The position numbers and the translations under genes were made by a program. Shown here in pieces: positions 1 through 6,970 of a stretch of 28,456 nt of DNA; the stretch's first letter is position 1; every line of letters starts with the position of its first letter. Location of the stretch: contig CAVRWX010000007.1 of assembly GCA_963725035.1 (NCBI GenBank), positions 1 through 28,456 on the forward strand. The letters run 5' to 3'. The notes under the pieces are model-generated. The model was not told the DNA's origin. It did no database searches and was given only the letters and a program-made list of their open reading frames with translations. The DNA comes from JALZKA01 sp963725035. GTDB taxonomy: Bacteria > Actinomycetota > Thermoleophilia > Solirubrobacterales > 70-9.

Positions 1-75
1 CTCGTCTCCTTCGTCGTCCCCGCCGCAACCAGCGAGCGCAATCCCCAGGGCCACCGCAAGGGTGAGTCGCCTCAT
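1..75 (-). CDS. Lipoprotein N-terminus, partial; probable molybdate-binding protein
   Basis: Only the first 25 codons are inside the window; the gene runs off the left edge. They read MRRLTLAVALGIALAGCGG and then an acidic Asp/Glu-rich stretch. This is a classic type II signal peptide: two Arg, a hydrophobic core, and the lipobox LAGC with the modified Cys at residue 17. The ATG overlaps the TGA of the upstream HTH+TOBE regulator as ATGA, so the two are translationally coupled. A lipoprotein directly after a TOBE/Mop-domain regulator and moaA is most likely the molybdate-binding subunit (ModA) of an ABC importer. That function is inferred from the neighbours only; the binding domain itself is not visible. 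Confidence 0.75.
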   Translation of the reverse strand, partial: MRRLTLAVALGIALAGCGGDDEGDE

Positions 76-458
76 TCCCCGATCACCATCACCGAGGTCG
101 CCTTGACCATCGCCGTCGCCTTCGAGCCGGGCTCGAGCCCGAGCTGCTCGATGGCGTCGCGCGTGATCGCCGCGGTGACGAGATGCGGTCCGCATTCGAG
201 CTCGACGATGCCCATGACTCCGTCGACCTCGACCGAGCGCACCACGCCAGGGAAACGATTACGGGCCGAGAGCTGGTCGTCCGTGCGGTGGCGCTCGGGC
301 TGGCCGCCAAGGCGGCGGACCTCAGCCAGCGACACGAGCCGGCGGTTCTGCTTGTCGCGCGTCGTCTTGAGCTTGCCGTCGCGATCCCAGCGCCGAAGCG
401 TGTCGGCGCTGACCCCGATCATCCGGGCCGCCTCGCCAAGTGAAACGCGCTCAGGCAT
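72..458 (-). CDS. HTH + TOBE (Mop) domain molybdate-responsive regulator
   Basis: A 128-residue protein with two parts. Residues 4-50 form a MerR/excisionase-like helix-turn-helix (SLGEAARMIGVSADTLRRWD, then the wing-like NRRLVSLAEVRRL). Residues 66-127 form a TOBE/Mop domain (GVVRSVEVDGVMGIVELECG, ending in MVKATSVMVIGE), the fold that binds molybdate or tungstate oxyanion. The family is known as single-chain molybdate-sensing DNA-binding proteins, simpler than ModE. I chose the ATG at 458; a GTG one codon upstream (461) is also possible. A 9-bp-arm inverted repeat abuts this start and is a candidate autoregulatory operator. moaA lies upstream on the same strand and a lipoprotein gene overlaps downstream by 4 bp. 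Domain call is strong; the regulated targets are inferred. Confidence 0.85.
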   Translation of the reverse strand: MPERVSLGEAARMIGVSADTLRRWDRDGKLKTTRDKQNRRLVSLAEVRRLGGQPERHRTDDQLSARNRFPGVVRSVEVDGVMGIVELECGPHLVTAAITRDAIEQLGLEPGSKATAMVKATSVMVIGE

Positions 459-485
459 CACTGCCTAAGCATTACATAGGCAGTG
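459..485. promoter_or_regulatory. Perfect inverted repeat, candidate operator of the TOBE regulator
   Basis: CACTGCCTA (459-467), a 9-base AT-rich spacer, then TAGGCAGTG (477-485): 9-bp perfect arms. It lies directly against the regulator's start codon. Read on the minus strand it contains a TATGTA element that could be a -10, so a bound protein would block initiation. Binding by the adjacent HTH+TOBE protein is inferred. Confidence 0.6.
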
Positions 486-497
486 GTGTTTAGCCCT

Positions 498-523
498 GGT
501 GTCTGACACCCTGGGTCAGACCC
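498..523. repeat. Pair of short palindromes (GGTGTCTGACACC and GGGTCAGACCC)
   Basis: Two back-to-back near-palindromes lie between the moaA stop and the regulator: GGTGTC-T-GACACC (498-510) and GGGTC-A-GACCC (513-523). Both share a GTC-N-GAC core. A longer version of the second occurs at 21093-21111. They could form hairpins acting as a moaA terminator, or be copies of a dispersed REP-like element. There is no T-run, so a standard intrinsic terminator is unlikely. Confidence 0.5.
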
Positions 524-540
524 CTTCGGTGCTCGAGGGT

Positions 541-1533
541 CTAGCCGCCGATGGCGCTCATCGAGCGCGCTGGTGCGATGAAGCCGGGGTCGTTCACGTG
601 GTGCTTCAGCTCCTTGCGCCAGACGGCGTTGCGGATGATGTCCGCGAGCTCCGGGTCGGAGGCGCCGTCCCGCATCGGATCGCGCAGGCTCGTCTCGTGC
701 ATGGAGAAGAGGCAGGTGCGCAGCTCGCCGTCGGCGGTCAGGCGAATGCGGTTGCAGTCGGCGCAGAACGGCTGGGAGACCGGGTTGATGAAGCCGATCT
801 CGCCCTTGCCGTCGGCGAAGGCGTAGACGCGAGCGGTGGCGTGCGGCTCGCGCTCCAGGGGCTCCAGGGGGTAGCGCTCGTGGATGAGGGCGCGCACCTC
901 GTCGCCGGTGAGGACCTGCGAGCGGTCCCATGCCCGGTCGCCGTCGAGCGGCATGAACTCGATGAAGCGCACCTGGAAGTCGGTGGTCCGCGCCATCTCT
1001 GCGAAGCGGTAGACCTCGTTCTCGGTGAAGTCGCGGATCGCGACGGCGTTCACCTTGATGGGCCGCACCTGCTCGTACGACGCGATGGCCTCGAGTCCGC
1101 GCAGCACCTGAGGCAGGGCATCGCGGCGCGTGATCTCGTGGAACCTGTCGCGGGCCAGCGAGTCGACCGAGACGTTGATCCGGTCGATGCCGGCGTCGAC
1201 CAGGGCCGCGGCGTCGCGCTCGAGCAGGTAACCGTTGGTCGTGACCGACAGGTCGCGGATGCCCTCGATCCCGCGGAGCATCGAGACGAGGTACGGGAAG
1301 TCCCTGCGGGCGAGCGGCTCGCCGCCGGTCAGGCGCACGTCCTCGACGCCAAGGCCGGTCAGGATCCGCACCAGACGCTCTATTTCCTCGAAGGAAAGCA
1401 CCTCCGAGCGCTCGAGCCACTTCATGCCCTCGGCAGGCATGCAGTAGCGGCAGCGGAAGTTGCAGCGGTCCGTGACGGACACCCGGAGGTCCGAGATGAC
1501 CCTGCCGTGGGCGTCTAGAAGGGGCTCAGTCAT
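541..1533 (-). CDS. moaA: GTP 3',8-cyclase MoaA (molybdenum cofactor biosynthesis)
   Basis: This radical SAM enzyme converts GTP to 3',8-cyclo-7,8-dihydro-GTP, the first step of molybdopterin synthesis, in the cytoplasm. It has 330 residues, the usual family length. The N-terminal [4Fe-4S]/SAM motif CxxxCxxC is at C24, C28 and C31 (CNFRCRYC), followed by the GGEPL motif (LTGGEPLARRD). The C-terminal second cluster is supplied by CADCNRIRLTADGELRTC around residues 259-276. The chain ends in Gly-Gly (SMSAIGG), the essential C-terminal GG tail of MoaA. The ATG at 1533 has no strong ribosome binding site. The gene points toward the TOBE regulator and lipoprotein, so cofactor synthesis and molybdate supply may be co-regulated. 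The reading frame is intact. Confidence 0.96.
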   Translation of the reverse strand: MTEPLLDAHGRVISDLRVSVTDRCNFRCRYCMPAEGMKWLERSEVLSFEEIERLVRILTGLGVEDVRLTGGEPLARRDFPYLVSMLRGIEGIRDLSVTTNGYLLERDAAALVDAGIDRINVSVDSLARDRFHEITRRDALPQVLRGLEAIASYEQVRPIKVNAVAIRDFTENEVYRFAEMARTTDFQVRFIEFMPLDGDRAWDRSQVLTGDEVRALIHERYPLEPLEREPHATARVYAFADGKGEIGFINPVSQPFCADCNRIRLTADGELRTCLFSMHETSLRDPMRDGASDPELADIIRNAVWRKELKHHVNDPGFIAPARSMSAIGG

Positions 1534-1544
1534 CCAAACGATTG

Positions 1545-1573
1545 TTACAAGTGCACTTAATTCAGGCTCTAAC
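1545..1573 (+). promoter_or_regulatory. Weak candidate promoter with internal palindrome
   Basis: TTACAA (1545-1550), a 17-base gap, then TCTAAC (1568-1573), would place transcription a few bases before the TTG start of the small membrane protein. The 10-bp palindrome AAGTGCACTT (1549-1558) overlaps the -35 end and lies in the divergent gap with moaA, where an operator could sit. Both hexamers are poor matches, so this is tentative. Confidence 0.3.
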
Positions 1574-1586
1574 CTCGCACTCGCAC

Positions 1587-1990
1587 TTGTCCAGGCTCAC
1601 CAAAGCAAACCTGCTCGTACTCGGCCTGCTGGTCCTTCACACGATCGATCATGCGGTGGTTCAGGAGTCCCGGGAGCTGCCGGGATTCTCGAGCCTTGTC
1701 GGCGCGATCGGCTTCGCCCTGTCGCCGGATCGACCTGGCTCTCGCTCCAGCGCTCACCGCTTGCGCCCGAGGTCTCGGCCGCTGTCGGAGCGCTCGTATC
1801 GGTCGGGGTCATCGTTGTCCACCTGCTCCCGTCGTGGTGGACGTGGGTTTCCGATCCGTACTGGGACTTCGACGCGAGCTTCGTCAACTGGCTGTCGGTG
1901 ATCGCGCTCCTGGCCTCGTCGGTTTACCTGACGGCGCTCGGCCTGCGCTACCAGCGCTACCGGCACGTCAAGCCGTACTACCGCCACTAG
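1587..1990 (+). CDS. Small four-helix membrane protein (frameshifted in this sequence)
   Basis: Reading from TTG 1587 gives LSRLTKANLLVLGLLVLHTI, then a His-Ala-rich turn and GFSSLVGAIGFAL. The frame is lost at about 1721. One missing G there (GCCCTG-GTCGCC expected) restores VAGSTWLSL, then VGALVSVGVIVVHLLPSWW and the last helix NWLSVIALLASSVYLTALGL, ending HVKPYYRH. The corrected protein is 134 residues with four hydrophobic segments and conserved-looking HTIDH and VVHLLP motifs. I recognise the general pattern as a common actinobacterial integral membrane protein of unknown function. No ATG exists near this point, so TTG is chosen because it leaves a short N-terminus before the first helix. 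The amidotransferase gene follows after 19 bp. Confidence 0.6.
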
Positions 1991-2009
1991 ACGGCACGGG
2001 GGCCGGTCG

Positions 2010-2756
2010 ATGCCGCGAGCACTCGCGATCGTGCATCAGCCGGACACCGGTCCAGGCGTGTTTCGCGACGAGGCGCTCGAGCTCGGATGGCAGATGGACT
2101 CGTGGCTGATCCCCGCCGGCGGCGAAGGGCCCCTGCCGATCCCCACTCCTACGACGCCGTCATGACGTTCGGCGGGGCGATGCACGCCGACCAGGAGGGC
2201 GAGCATCCCTGGCTGCGCGACGAGAAGCAGCTCCTCGCGAGCTTGCTCGACAAGGGCATTCCGACGATGGGCGTATGCCTGGGGTCGCAGCTCCTGGCCG
2301 AGGCGGCCGGCGCACGCGCGGAGCGCGCGCCTGAGCCGGAGATCGGCTGGTACGAGCTGGAGCTCACGCCAGAGGGCGCGCGCGACCCCGTTCTGGGCGG
2401 GATCGATTCGCCGTTCGAGGCGTTCCAGTGGCACTCGTACCGCTCGCCCGTGCCGCCCGGCGCGATCGAGCTGGCCAAGAGCCCCATCGCGATGCAGGCC
2501 TACCGGATCGGCGACGTGGCCTGGGGCATCCAGTTCCACGCGGAGGTCTCCGAAGTGGACGCCGTGAGCTGGGCCGTGAACTACGCGGTCGATGAGGACG
2601 CAGTCAAGGTGGGTATCGACCCCGACGAGCTGAGCGCTCAGGTCCTGCTTGCGGATCGGCGCCTGGAACGCGCTCGGCCGCGACCTCAGCGGCCGCTTCT
2701 TCGGCGAAGCCGAACGGGCTCGCCTAGTTCTGGCCGGGGGTGAGGTAGGCGGCTGA
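2010..2756 (+). CDS. Class I glutamine amidotransferase (GMP-synthase-like GATase), two frameshifts
   Basis: ATG 2010 gives MPRALAIVHQPDTGPGVFRD. The frame breaks near 2139 (one missing G in CTGCCGGATCCC) and resumes as DPHSYDAVMTFGGAMHADQE. Motifs of a triad-type GATase are clear: nucleophile Cys in MGVCLGSQLLAEAAG, and His and Glu in GIQFHAEV. A second shift near 2650 (probable extra T) restores a typical tail, IGAWNALGRDLSGRFF. Corrected length is 248 residues, close to stand-alone type 1 GATases, which hydrolyse glutamine or gamma-glutamyl compounds or feed ammonia to a partner. The partner here is unknown. The exact C-terminus is uncertain: it runs into the convergent SDR gene, and a TAG in another frame sits at 2725. 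Function beyond the fold is not assigned. Confidence 0.75.
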
Positions 2757-3473
2757 GAGGCCGCCGTCGGCCATGAACGTCGTCGCGGTGACGAAGCTCG
2801 ACTCGTCCGAGGCGAGGAAGAGCGCAGCGTTCGCGATCTCCTCGGCCTCACCGAAGCGCCCCATCGGCACGTGGACCAGTCTCTTCGCCGCCCGCTCGGG
2901 GTCCTTGGCGAACAGCTCCTGAAGGAGCGGGGTGTTAACCGGCCCCGGGCACAGCGCGTTGACGCGAACGCCGCGATCCGCGAACTCCACGCCCAGCTCG
3001 CGCGAGAGCGAGAGCACGGCGCCCTTCGACGCGGTGTAGGAGATCTGCGATACGGCGGCGCCCATCACGGCTACGAACGACGCGGTGTTGATGACGGAGC
3101 CTCCACCCCGCTCCAGGAGATGCGGGATGCCGTGCTTGCAGCAGAGGAAGACCGAGCGCACGTTCACGTCCTGGACGACCTGCCACGCATCGAGCGTCGT
3201 CTCCGTGACCGTCGTGTCGGCGCTGGGGTTGATGCCGGCGTTGTTGAAGAGGACGTCGATGCCACCGAACTCATCGCGGATGCGCGCGTACATGGCCTCG
3301 ACCTCGTCCTCGTGGGTGACGTCGCACTCGATCGCGAGCTCGCCCACCGAGTCGGGGCTGAGGTCCACGCCGACGACCCGCGCGCCCTCCTCCGCAAACC
3401 GGCGGGCCGACTCAGCGCCGATCCCGCTGGCGGCTCCGGTGATCACGCAGACCTTTCCGTCTAGCCGTCCCAC
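2724..3473 (-). CDS. Short-chain dehydrogenase/reductase (SDR)
   Basis: A classical SDR of 249 residues with an intact frame. The Rossmann cofactor motif TGAASGIG is at residues 12-19, the NNAG motif at about 77-80, the catalytic Tyr and Lys in YTASK, and the PGPVNTP motif after them. The Asp in GVDLS at the end of the second strand favours NAD(H) over NADP(H). The GTG start at 3473 is preceded by AGAGGAG six bases upstream, and the stop of the aldehyde dehydrogenase is only 3 bp away, so it is the last gene of the amine operon. In this setting it may oxidise or reduce a hydroxy or keto intermediate such as a semialdehyde product. The substrate cannot be read from the sequence. Confidence 0.88.
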   Translation of the reverse strand: MGRLDGKVCVITGAASGIGAESARRFAEEGARVVGVDLSPDSVGELAIECDVTHEDEVEAMYARIRDEFGGIDVLFNNAGINPSADTTVTETTLDAWQVVQDVNVRSVFLCCKHGIPHLLERGGGSVINTASFVAVMGAAVSQISYTASKGAVLSLSRELGVEFADRGVRVNALCPGPVNTPLLQELFAKDPERAAKRLVHVPMGRFGEAEEIANAALFLASDESSFVTATTFMADGGLSAAYLTPGQN

Positions 3474-3476
3474 TCG

Positions 3477-4836
3477 TTACTCCTCTGTCCGGTAGTAGAC
3501 GTTCTTCACGTCCGTGTAGGCGTCGAGCGCGTCCGGGCCGAGCTCGCGTCCGACGCCCGACTGCTTGAAGCCTCCGAACGGCGTGGAGACCCGCACCGAC
3601 GAGTGCGAGTTGATCGACAGGACACCCGTGTCGATCGCACGCGCCACTCGCAGCGCACGGGCGCCGTCGCGCGTCCAGATCGATCCCGAGAGCCCGTAGA
3701 TCGTGTCGTTCGCCAGGCGGATCGCCTCCGCCTCGTCGCGGAACGGGATGACGCAGGCAACCGGGCCGAAGATCTCCTCGCGCGAGGCGCGGTCGTCGTT
3801 CGTCATCGGCGCGAGGACCGTCGGCGGGAACCAGAAGCCCTCGCCCTCGGGCGCCGAGCCGCGGAACGCGACATCGTCCTCGGTCACGAAGGACCCGACG
3901 GTCTCGCGCTGGTCGGCCGAGATCAGCGGCCCCATCTCGGTCTCGTCGGAGAGCGGGTCTCCTACCCGCATCTCGCGGACGGCCGGCTCCATCGCCGCCA
4001 AGAAGTCGTCCATCGCCGAGGCCTCGACCAGGATGCGCGAGCGCGAGCAGCAGTCCTGCCCGGCGTTCCCGAAGACGCCGGCCGGCGCCGCCTGGGCGGC
4101 TGCCTGGATGTCGGCGTCGGCGAAGACGACGTTGGCCGACTTGCCGCCGAGCTCCAGCGTCACGCGCTTGATCGTCCCCGCCGCTCCCTGGGCGATGCCG
4201 CGCCCGACCTCGGTCGAGCCGGTGAAGGCGATCTTCGCAACGTCGGGATGCTCGACCAGGCGCTGGCCGCACACGGACCCTGGTCCTACGACGACGTTCA
4301 GGACGCCCTCCGGCAAGGCCGGCGTCGAGCGCTATCCGCTCGAGCTCGATCGCGGTGAGCGGAGTCAGCTCGGCGGGTTTGAGGACGACTGTGTTGCCCG
4401 GCGGCGAGGGCCGGAGCGGTCTTCCACGAGGTGATGACCAGCGGGAAGTTCCAGGGCACGATCAGGCCGACGACGCCCATCGGCTCGCGGAAGGTCATGT
4501 CGACGCCGCCCGCAACGGGATCGTGCGGCCGACGAGGCGCTCGGGCGCAGCTGCGTAGTAGCGGAAGCACTCGGAGACCATCCCGATCTCGCCGCGAGCA
4601 TCCGAGATCGGCTTGCCGGCGTTGCGGGCTTCGAGCCTGGCGAGGTCCTCCGACTCGGACTCGATCTGATCCGCAAGCCGATGAAGGAGCTTCGCTCGAT
4701 CCGGCGGCGAAACCGCCCGCCAGGCGGGGAACGCCGCCTTCGCGGCGGCAACGGCGGCGTCCACCTCCTCGGCGCCGGCGCGCGGCACCTCGGCCATGAC
4801 CTGCTCGGTCGCGGGCTCGAGAACCGCGAGGCTCAC
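3477..4836 (-). CDS. NAD(P)-dependent aldehyde dehydrogenase, PuuC-like (three frameshifts)
   Basis: An ALDH-superfamily enzyme read in three pieces. The N-terminus starts at GTG 4836, overlapping the puuD TGA as GTGA, with AGGAGG seven bases upstream. The middle holds the cofactor-site motif IVPWNFPLVITSWK. The C-terminal piece has the general-base Glu in VTLELGGKSANVV, the catalytic Cys in FGNAGQDC, the EEIFGPV motif and FGGFKQSG. The breaks are near 4516 (one G missing), 4397 (extra C in GCCCGG on the plus strand) and 4315 (extra A). With these corrected the protein is 452 residues, a normal ALDH length. Between a PuuD-like hydrolase and an SDR it most likely oxidises a gamma-glutamyl-aminoaldehyde or related aldehyde. 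Substrate assignment is by context; the family is certain. Confidence 0.88.
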
Positions 4837-5564
4837 GCCGCCACCTCCTGGCGCGCAGCCGCCTCGACCAGCGCGCGGAACGGCGTCGCGTCGCGGATCT
4901 CCTCGGGATGCCACATGAAGCCGACAGCGAACGAGCGTTCAGGCAGCTCGACCGCCTCGACCAGATCGTCCGGAACCGACCAGCCCGTGGCGACGAGCCC
5001 ATCGCCCAGCCGGTCCAGCGCCTGGTGATGGTGGGAGCGGATCTCCGCCCGCTCGGCGCCCGCGGCCCGCGCCGCCAGCGACCCCGGCTCGAGCCGGACC
5101 TCGTGCGTCGAGAATTCTCCGACGACCTCCACATGCTGTGTGGAGTCACCCAGGTGTTGGACCAGGGTTCCCCCGCGGGCGACGTTCAGGATCTGGGTGC
5201 CGCGGCAGATCGCGAGAAGCGGCATGTCGCGCTCCAAAGCGCCGCGGCAAAGCGCGATCTCGAAGCGATCGCGCTCGGCCTTGTAGCCGACCGTCATCGG
5301 GTCCGGCTCGGCGCCGTAGCTCGCCGGGTCGAGGTCGGCTCCACCCGAGAGCACCAGCGCATCGAGGACGTCGAGAAGCTCCGCCGGGTCGGAGGCGCTG
5401 CGCTCCTCGGCGGGCAGGAGCACCGGGATCCCGCCGGCCTCCGCCACGCACTCGGAGTAGTGGCGCTGCGAGATGTTCACCTCGGTGTCGCGCCAGACCA
5501 CCCAGCTCGCCGACTCGAGCGCAGCGGTTATCCCAACGACCGGCCGCTTCCCGCCGGCGCTCAC
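4833..5564 (-). CDS. puuD: Gamma-glutamyl-GABA hydrolase-like (peptidase C26, PuuD family)
   Basis: A 243-residue class I GATase-fold hydrolase that cleaves gamma-glutamyl amides, the last step of the Puu pathway (gamma-glutamyl-GABA to glutamate and GABA). The nucleophile is C120 in LAICRGTQILNVARGG, with the family's RSHHHQAL motif at about 176-183 and H219/E221 in WHPEE. The start is GTG 5564, which directly abuts the TAG of the GS-like gene (zero spacing). The end overlaps the aldehyde dehydrogenase start by 4 bp. The frame is intact. Being coupled to a GS-like ligase and an ALDH strongly supports a gamma-glutamylation route. The natural amine is not determined, so the symbol is by family. 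Confidence 0.87.
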   Translation of the reverse strand: MSAGGKRPVVGITAALESASWVVWRDTEVNISQRHYSECVAEAGGIPVLLPAEERSASDPAELLDVLDALVLSGGADLDPASYGAEPDPMTVGYKAERDRFEIALCRGALERDMPLLAICRGTQILNVARGGTLVQHLGDSTQHVEVVGEFSTHEVRLEPGSLAARAAGAERAEIRSHHHQALDRLGDGLVATGWSVPDDLVEAVELPERSFAVGFMWHPEEIRDATPFRALVEAAARQEVAA

Positions 5565-6893
5565 CTAGAGCCTCTCGAAGCCGCGGAACTTCTCCCAGTC
5601 GGTAACCGCGGCCTCGAACGCGTCCAGCTCGACCTGCGCGTGGTTGATGTAGTGGTCGACGACCTCCTGGCCGAAGGCCTCGCGCGCAAGGTCCGATGCG
5701 GCGAAGAGGTCGCGAGCGTTGTAGAGGTTCGTCGGCACGCGCTGCTTGTCGGACGCGTACGCGTTGCCCTCGAGCGGCGGCTCGAGCCCGAGCTCCGAGT
5801 CGATGCCGTCGAGGCCGGCCGCGATCATCGCGGCCAGCGCCAGGTAGGGATTGACGTCGGCGCCGGGGAGGCGGTTCTCGACGCGAAGCGACTGGCCGTG
5901 GCCGACCACGCGCATCGCGCAGGTGCGGTTGTCCACGCCCCACGCGACCGCGGTGGGCGCGAACGATCCCTCCGCGAAGCGCTTGTAGGAGTTCACGTGC
6001 GGGGCGAAGAACAGCGTCAGCTCCTCAAGATGGGCGAGCTGGCCCGCGACGAAGCGGTCGAACATCTGGCGGTCGTCGCCGAACGCGTTGCCGCCGCTCT
6101 CGTTGCCGAGCGAGCAGTGGATGTGGCAGGAGTTGCCCTCCTCCTTGTCCCACTTCGCGATGAAGGTGATCGAGTGGCCCTCCTGCGCCGCGATCTCCTT
6201 GGCGCCGTTCTTGTAGATCGCGTGGTCGTCGGCCGTGCGAAGGGCCGGGCCGTAGAGGAAGTTGATCTCGTGCTGGCCGAGGTTGCACTCGCCCTTCGAG
6301 TTCTCGACCGTCATCTCGGCGCCCGCCATCTCGTTGCGGATCCGGCGGATCAGCGGCTCCACCCTGGCCGAGCCGAGCAGGGAGTAGTCGATGTTGTAGA
6401 GGTTCGCCGGCTCGAGGTCGCGATACCCCTGTTTCCAGGCGTCCTCGTACGAGGTCTTGAAGACGATGAACTCGAGCTCCGTGCCCGCGTTGCAGATGAG
6501 TCCCCGCTCGGCGAGCCGGTCGAGCTGGCGGCGCAGGATCTGACGCGGCGACGCGACCACGTCGGTGCCGTCCTCCCAGCCCAGGTCGGCCATGACGAGG
6601 ACCGTGGCGGGATGCCACGGGATGGGCCTGAGCGTGTCGAGATCCGGCTTCATCTCGAAGTCGCCGTAGCCCCGCTCCCACGAGGACATCTCGTACCCGG
6701 TGACCGTCTCCATGTCGACGTCCACCGCAAGGAGGTAGTTGCAGCCCTCCGCCCCGTGCTCGAGCACGACGTCCAGGAAATGCGAGGCGGTCAGGCGCTT
6801 GCCCTGGAGCCGCCCCTCCATGTCGGCGATCGCGAGCAGCACGGTGTCCACCGTGCCGTCCGCGACCGCTTTCTTCAGCTCGTCGAGTTTCAT
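5565..6893 (-). CDS. Glutamine synthetase-like gamma-glutamylamine ligase (PuuA/GlnA3-4 type)
   Basis: A 442-residue GS-family enzyme with an intact frame. It shows the N-terminal beta-grasp, then catalytic-domain motifs: GTELEFIVFK (metal-binding Glu), VENSKGECNLGQHEINFLYG, NSCHIHCSLG (metal/ATP His) and VENRLPGADVNPYLALAAMI. It ends without the adenylylated Tyr loop of true GSI. Relatives ligate glutamate to putrescine, other polyamines, ethanolamine or methylamine. The linked PuuD-like hydrolase, ALDH and permease support this rather than ammonia assimilation; a separate type III GS is encoded at 12954. I chose ATG 6893 (MKLDELKKAV); a GTG at 6938 would add 15 residues, but its SD-like AAGAGG touches the codon. 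The substrate amine remains open. Confidence 0.88.
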   Translation of the reverse strand: MKLDELKKAVADGTVDTVLLAIADMEGRLQGKRLTASHFLDVVLEHGAEGCNYLLAVDVDMETVTGYEMSSWERGYGDFEMKPDLDTLRPIPWHPATVLVMADLGWEDGTDVVASPRQILRRQLDRLAERGLICNAGTELEFIVFKTSYEDAWKQGYRDLEPANLYNIDYSLLGSARVEPLIRRIRNEMAGAEMTVENSKGECNLGQHEINFLYGPALRTADDHAIYKNGAKEIAAQEGHSITFIAKWDKEEGNSCHIHCSLGNESGGNAFGDDRQMFDRFVAGQLAHLEELTLFFAPHVNSYKRFAEGSFAPTAVAWGVDNRTCAMRVVGHGQSLRVENRLPGADVNPYLALAAMIAAGLDGIDSELGLEPPLEGNAYASDKQRVPTNLYNARDLFAASDLAREAFGQEVVDHYINHAQVELDAFEAAVTDWEKFRGFERL

Positions 6894-6970
6894 TCGTGAG
6901 GGGTCCCCCGAAAGAAGCCGGTGCCGTATGTGGGTCACCTCTTCAACGTAGCCACTACCCGGCGCGGCGG

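Noticed and set aside
1534..1586. Moco riboswitch upstream of moaA
   Set aside because: Only about 53 bases separate moaA from the divergent gene, too short for the Moco RNA fold, and no multi-stem structure is visible.
4908..6899. A 663-codon open frame on the plus strand antisense to puuD and the GS-like gene
   Set aside because: It is an Arg/Val/Asp/Leu-rich shadow of GC-rich codons with no recognisable domain; the minus strand carries clear enzyme motifs.
6894..6915. GGGG/CCCC hairpin before the GS-like start (GGGGGACCCC)
   Set aside because: Four-base arms with almost no loop; it lacks the GTC-N-GAC core of the palindrome family and is probably chance.
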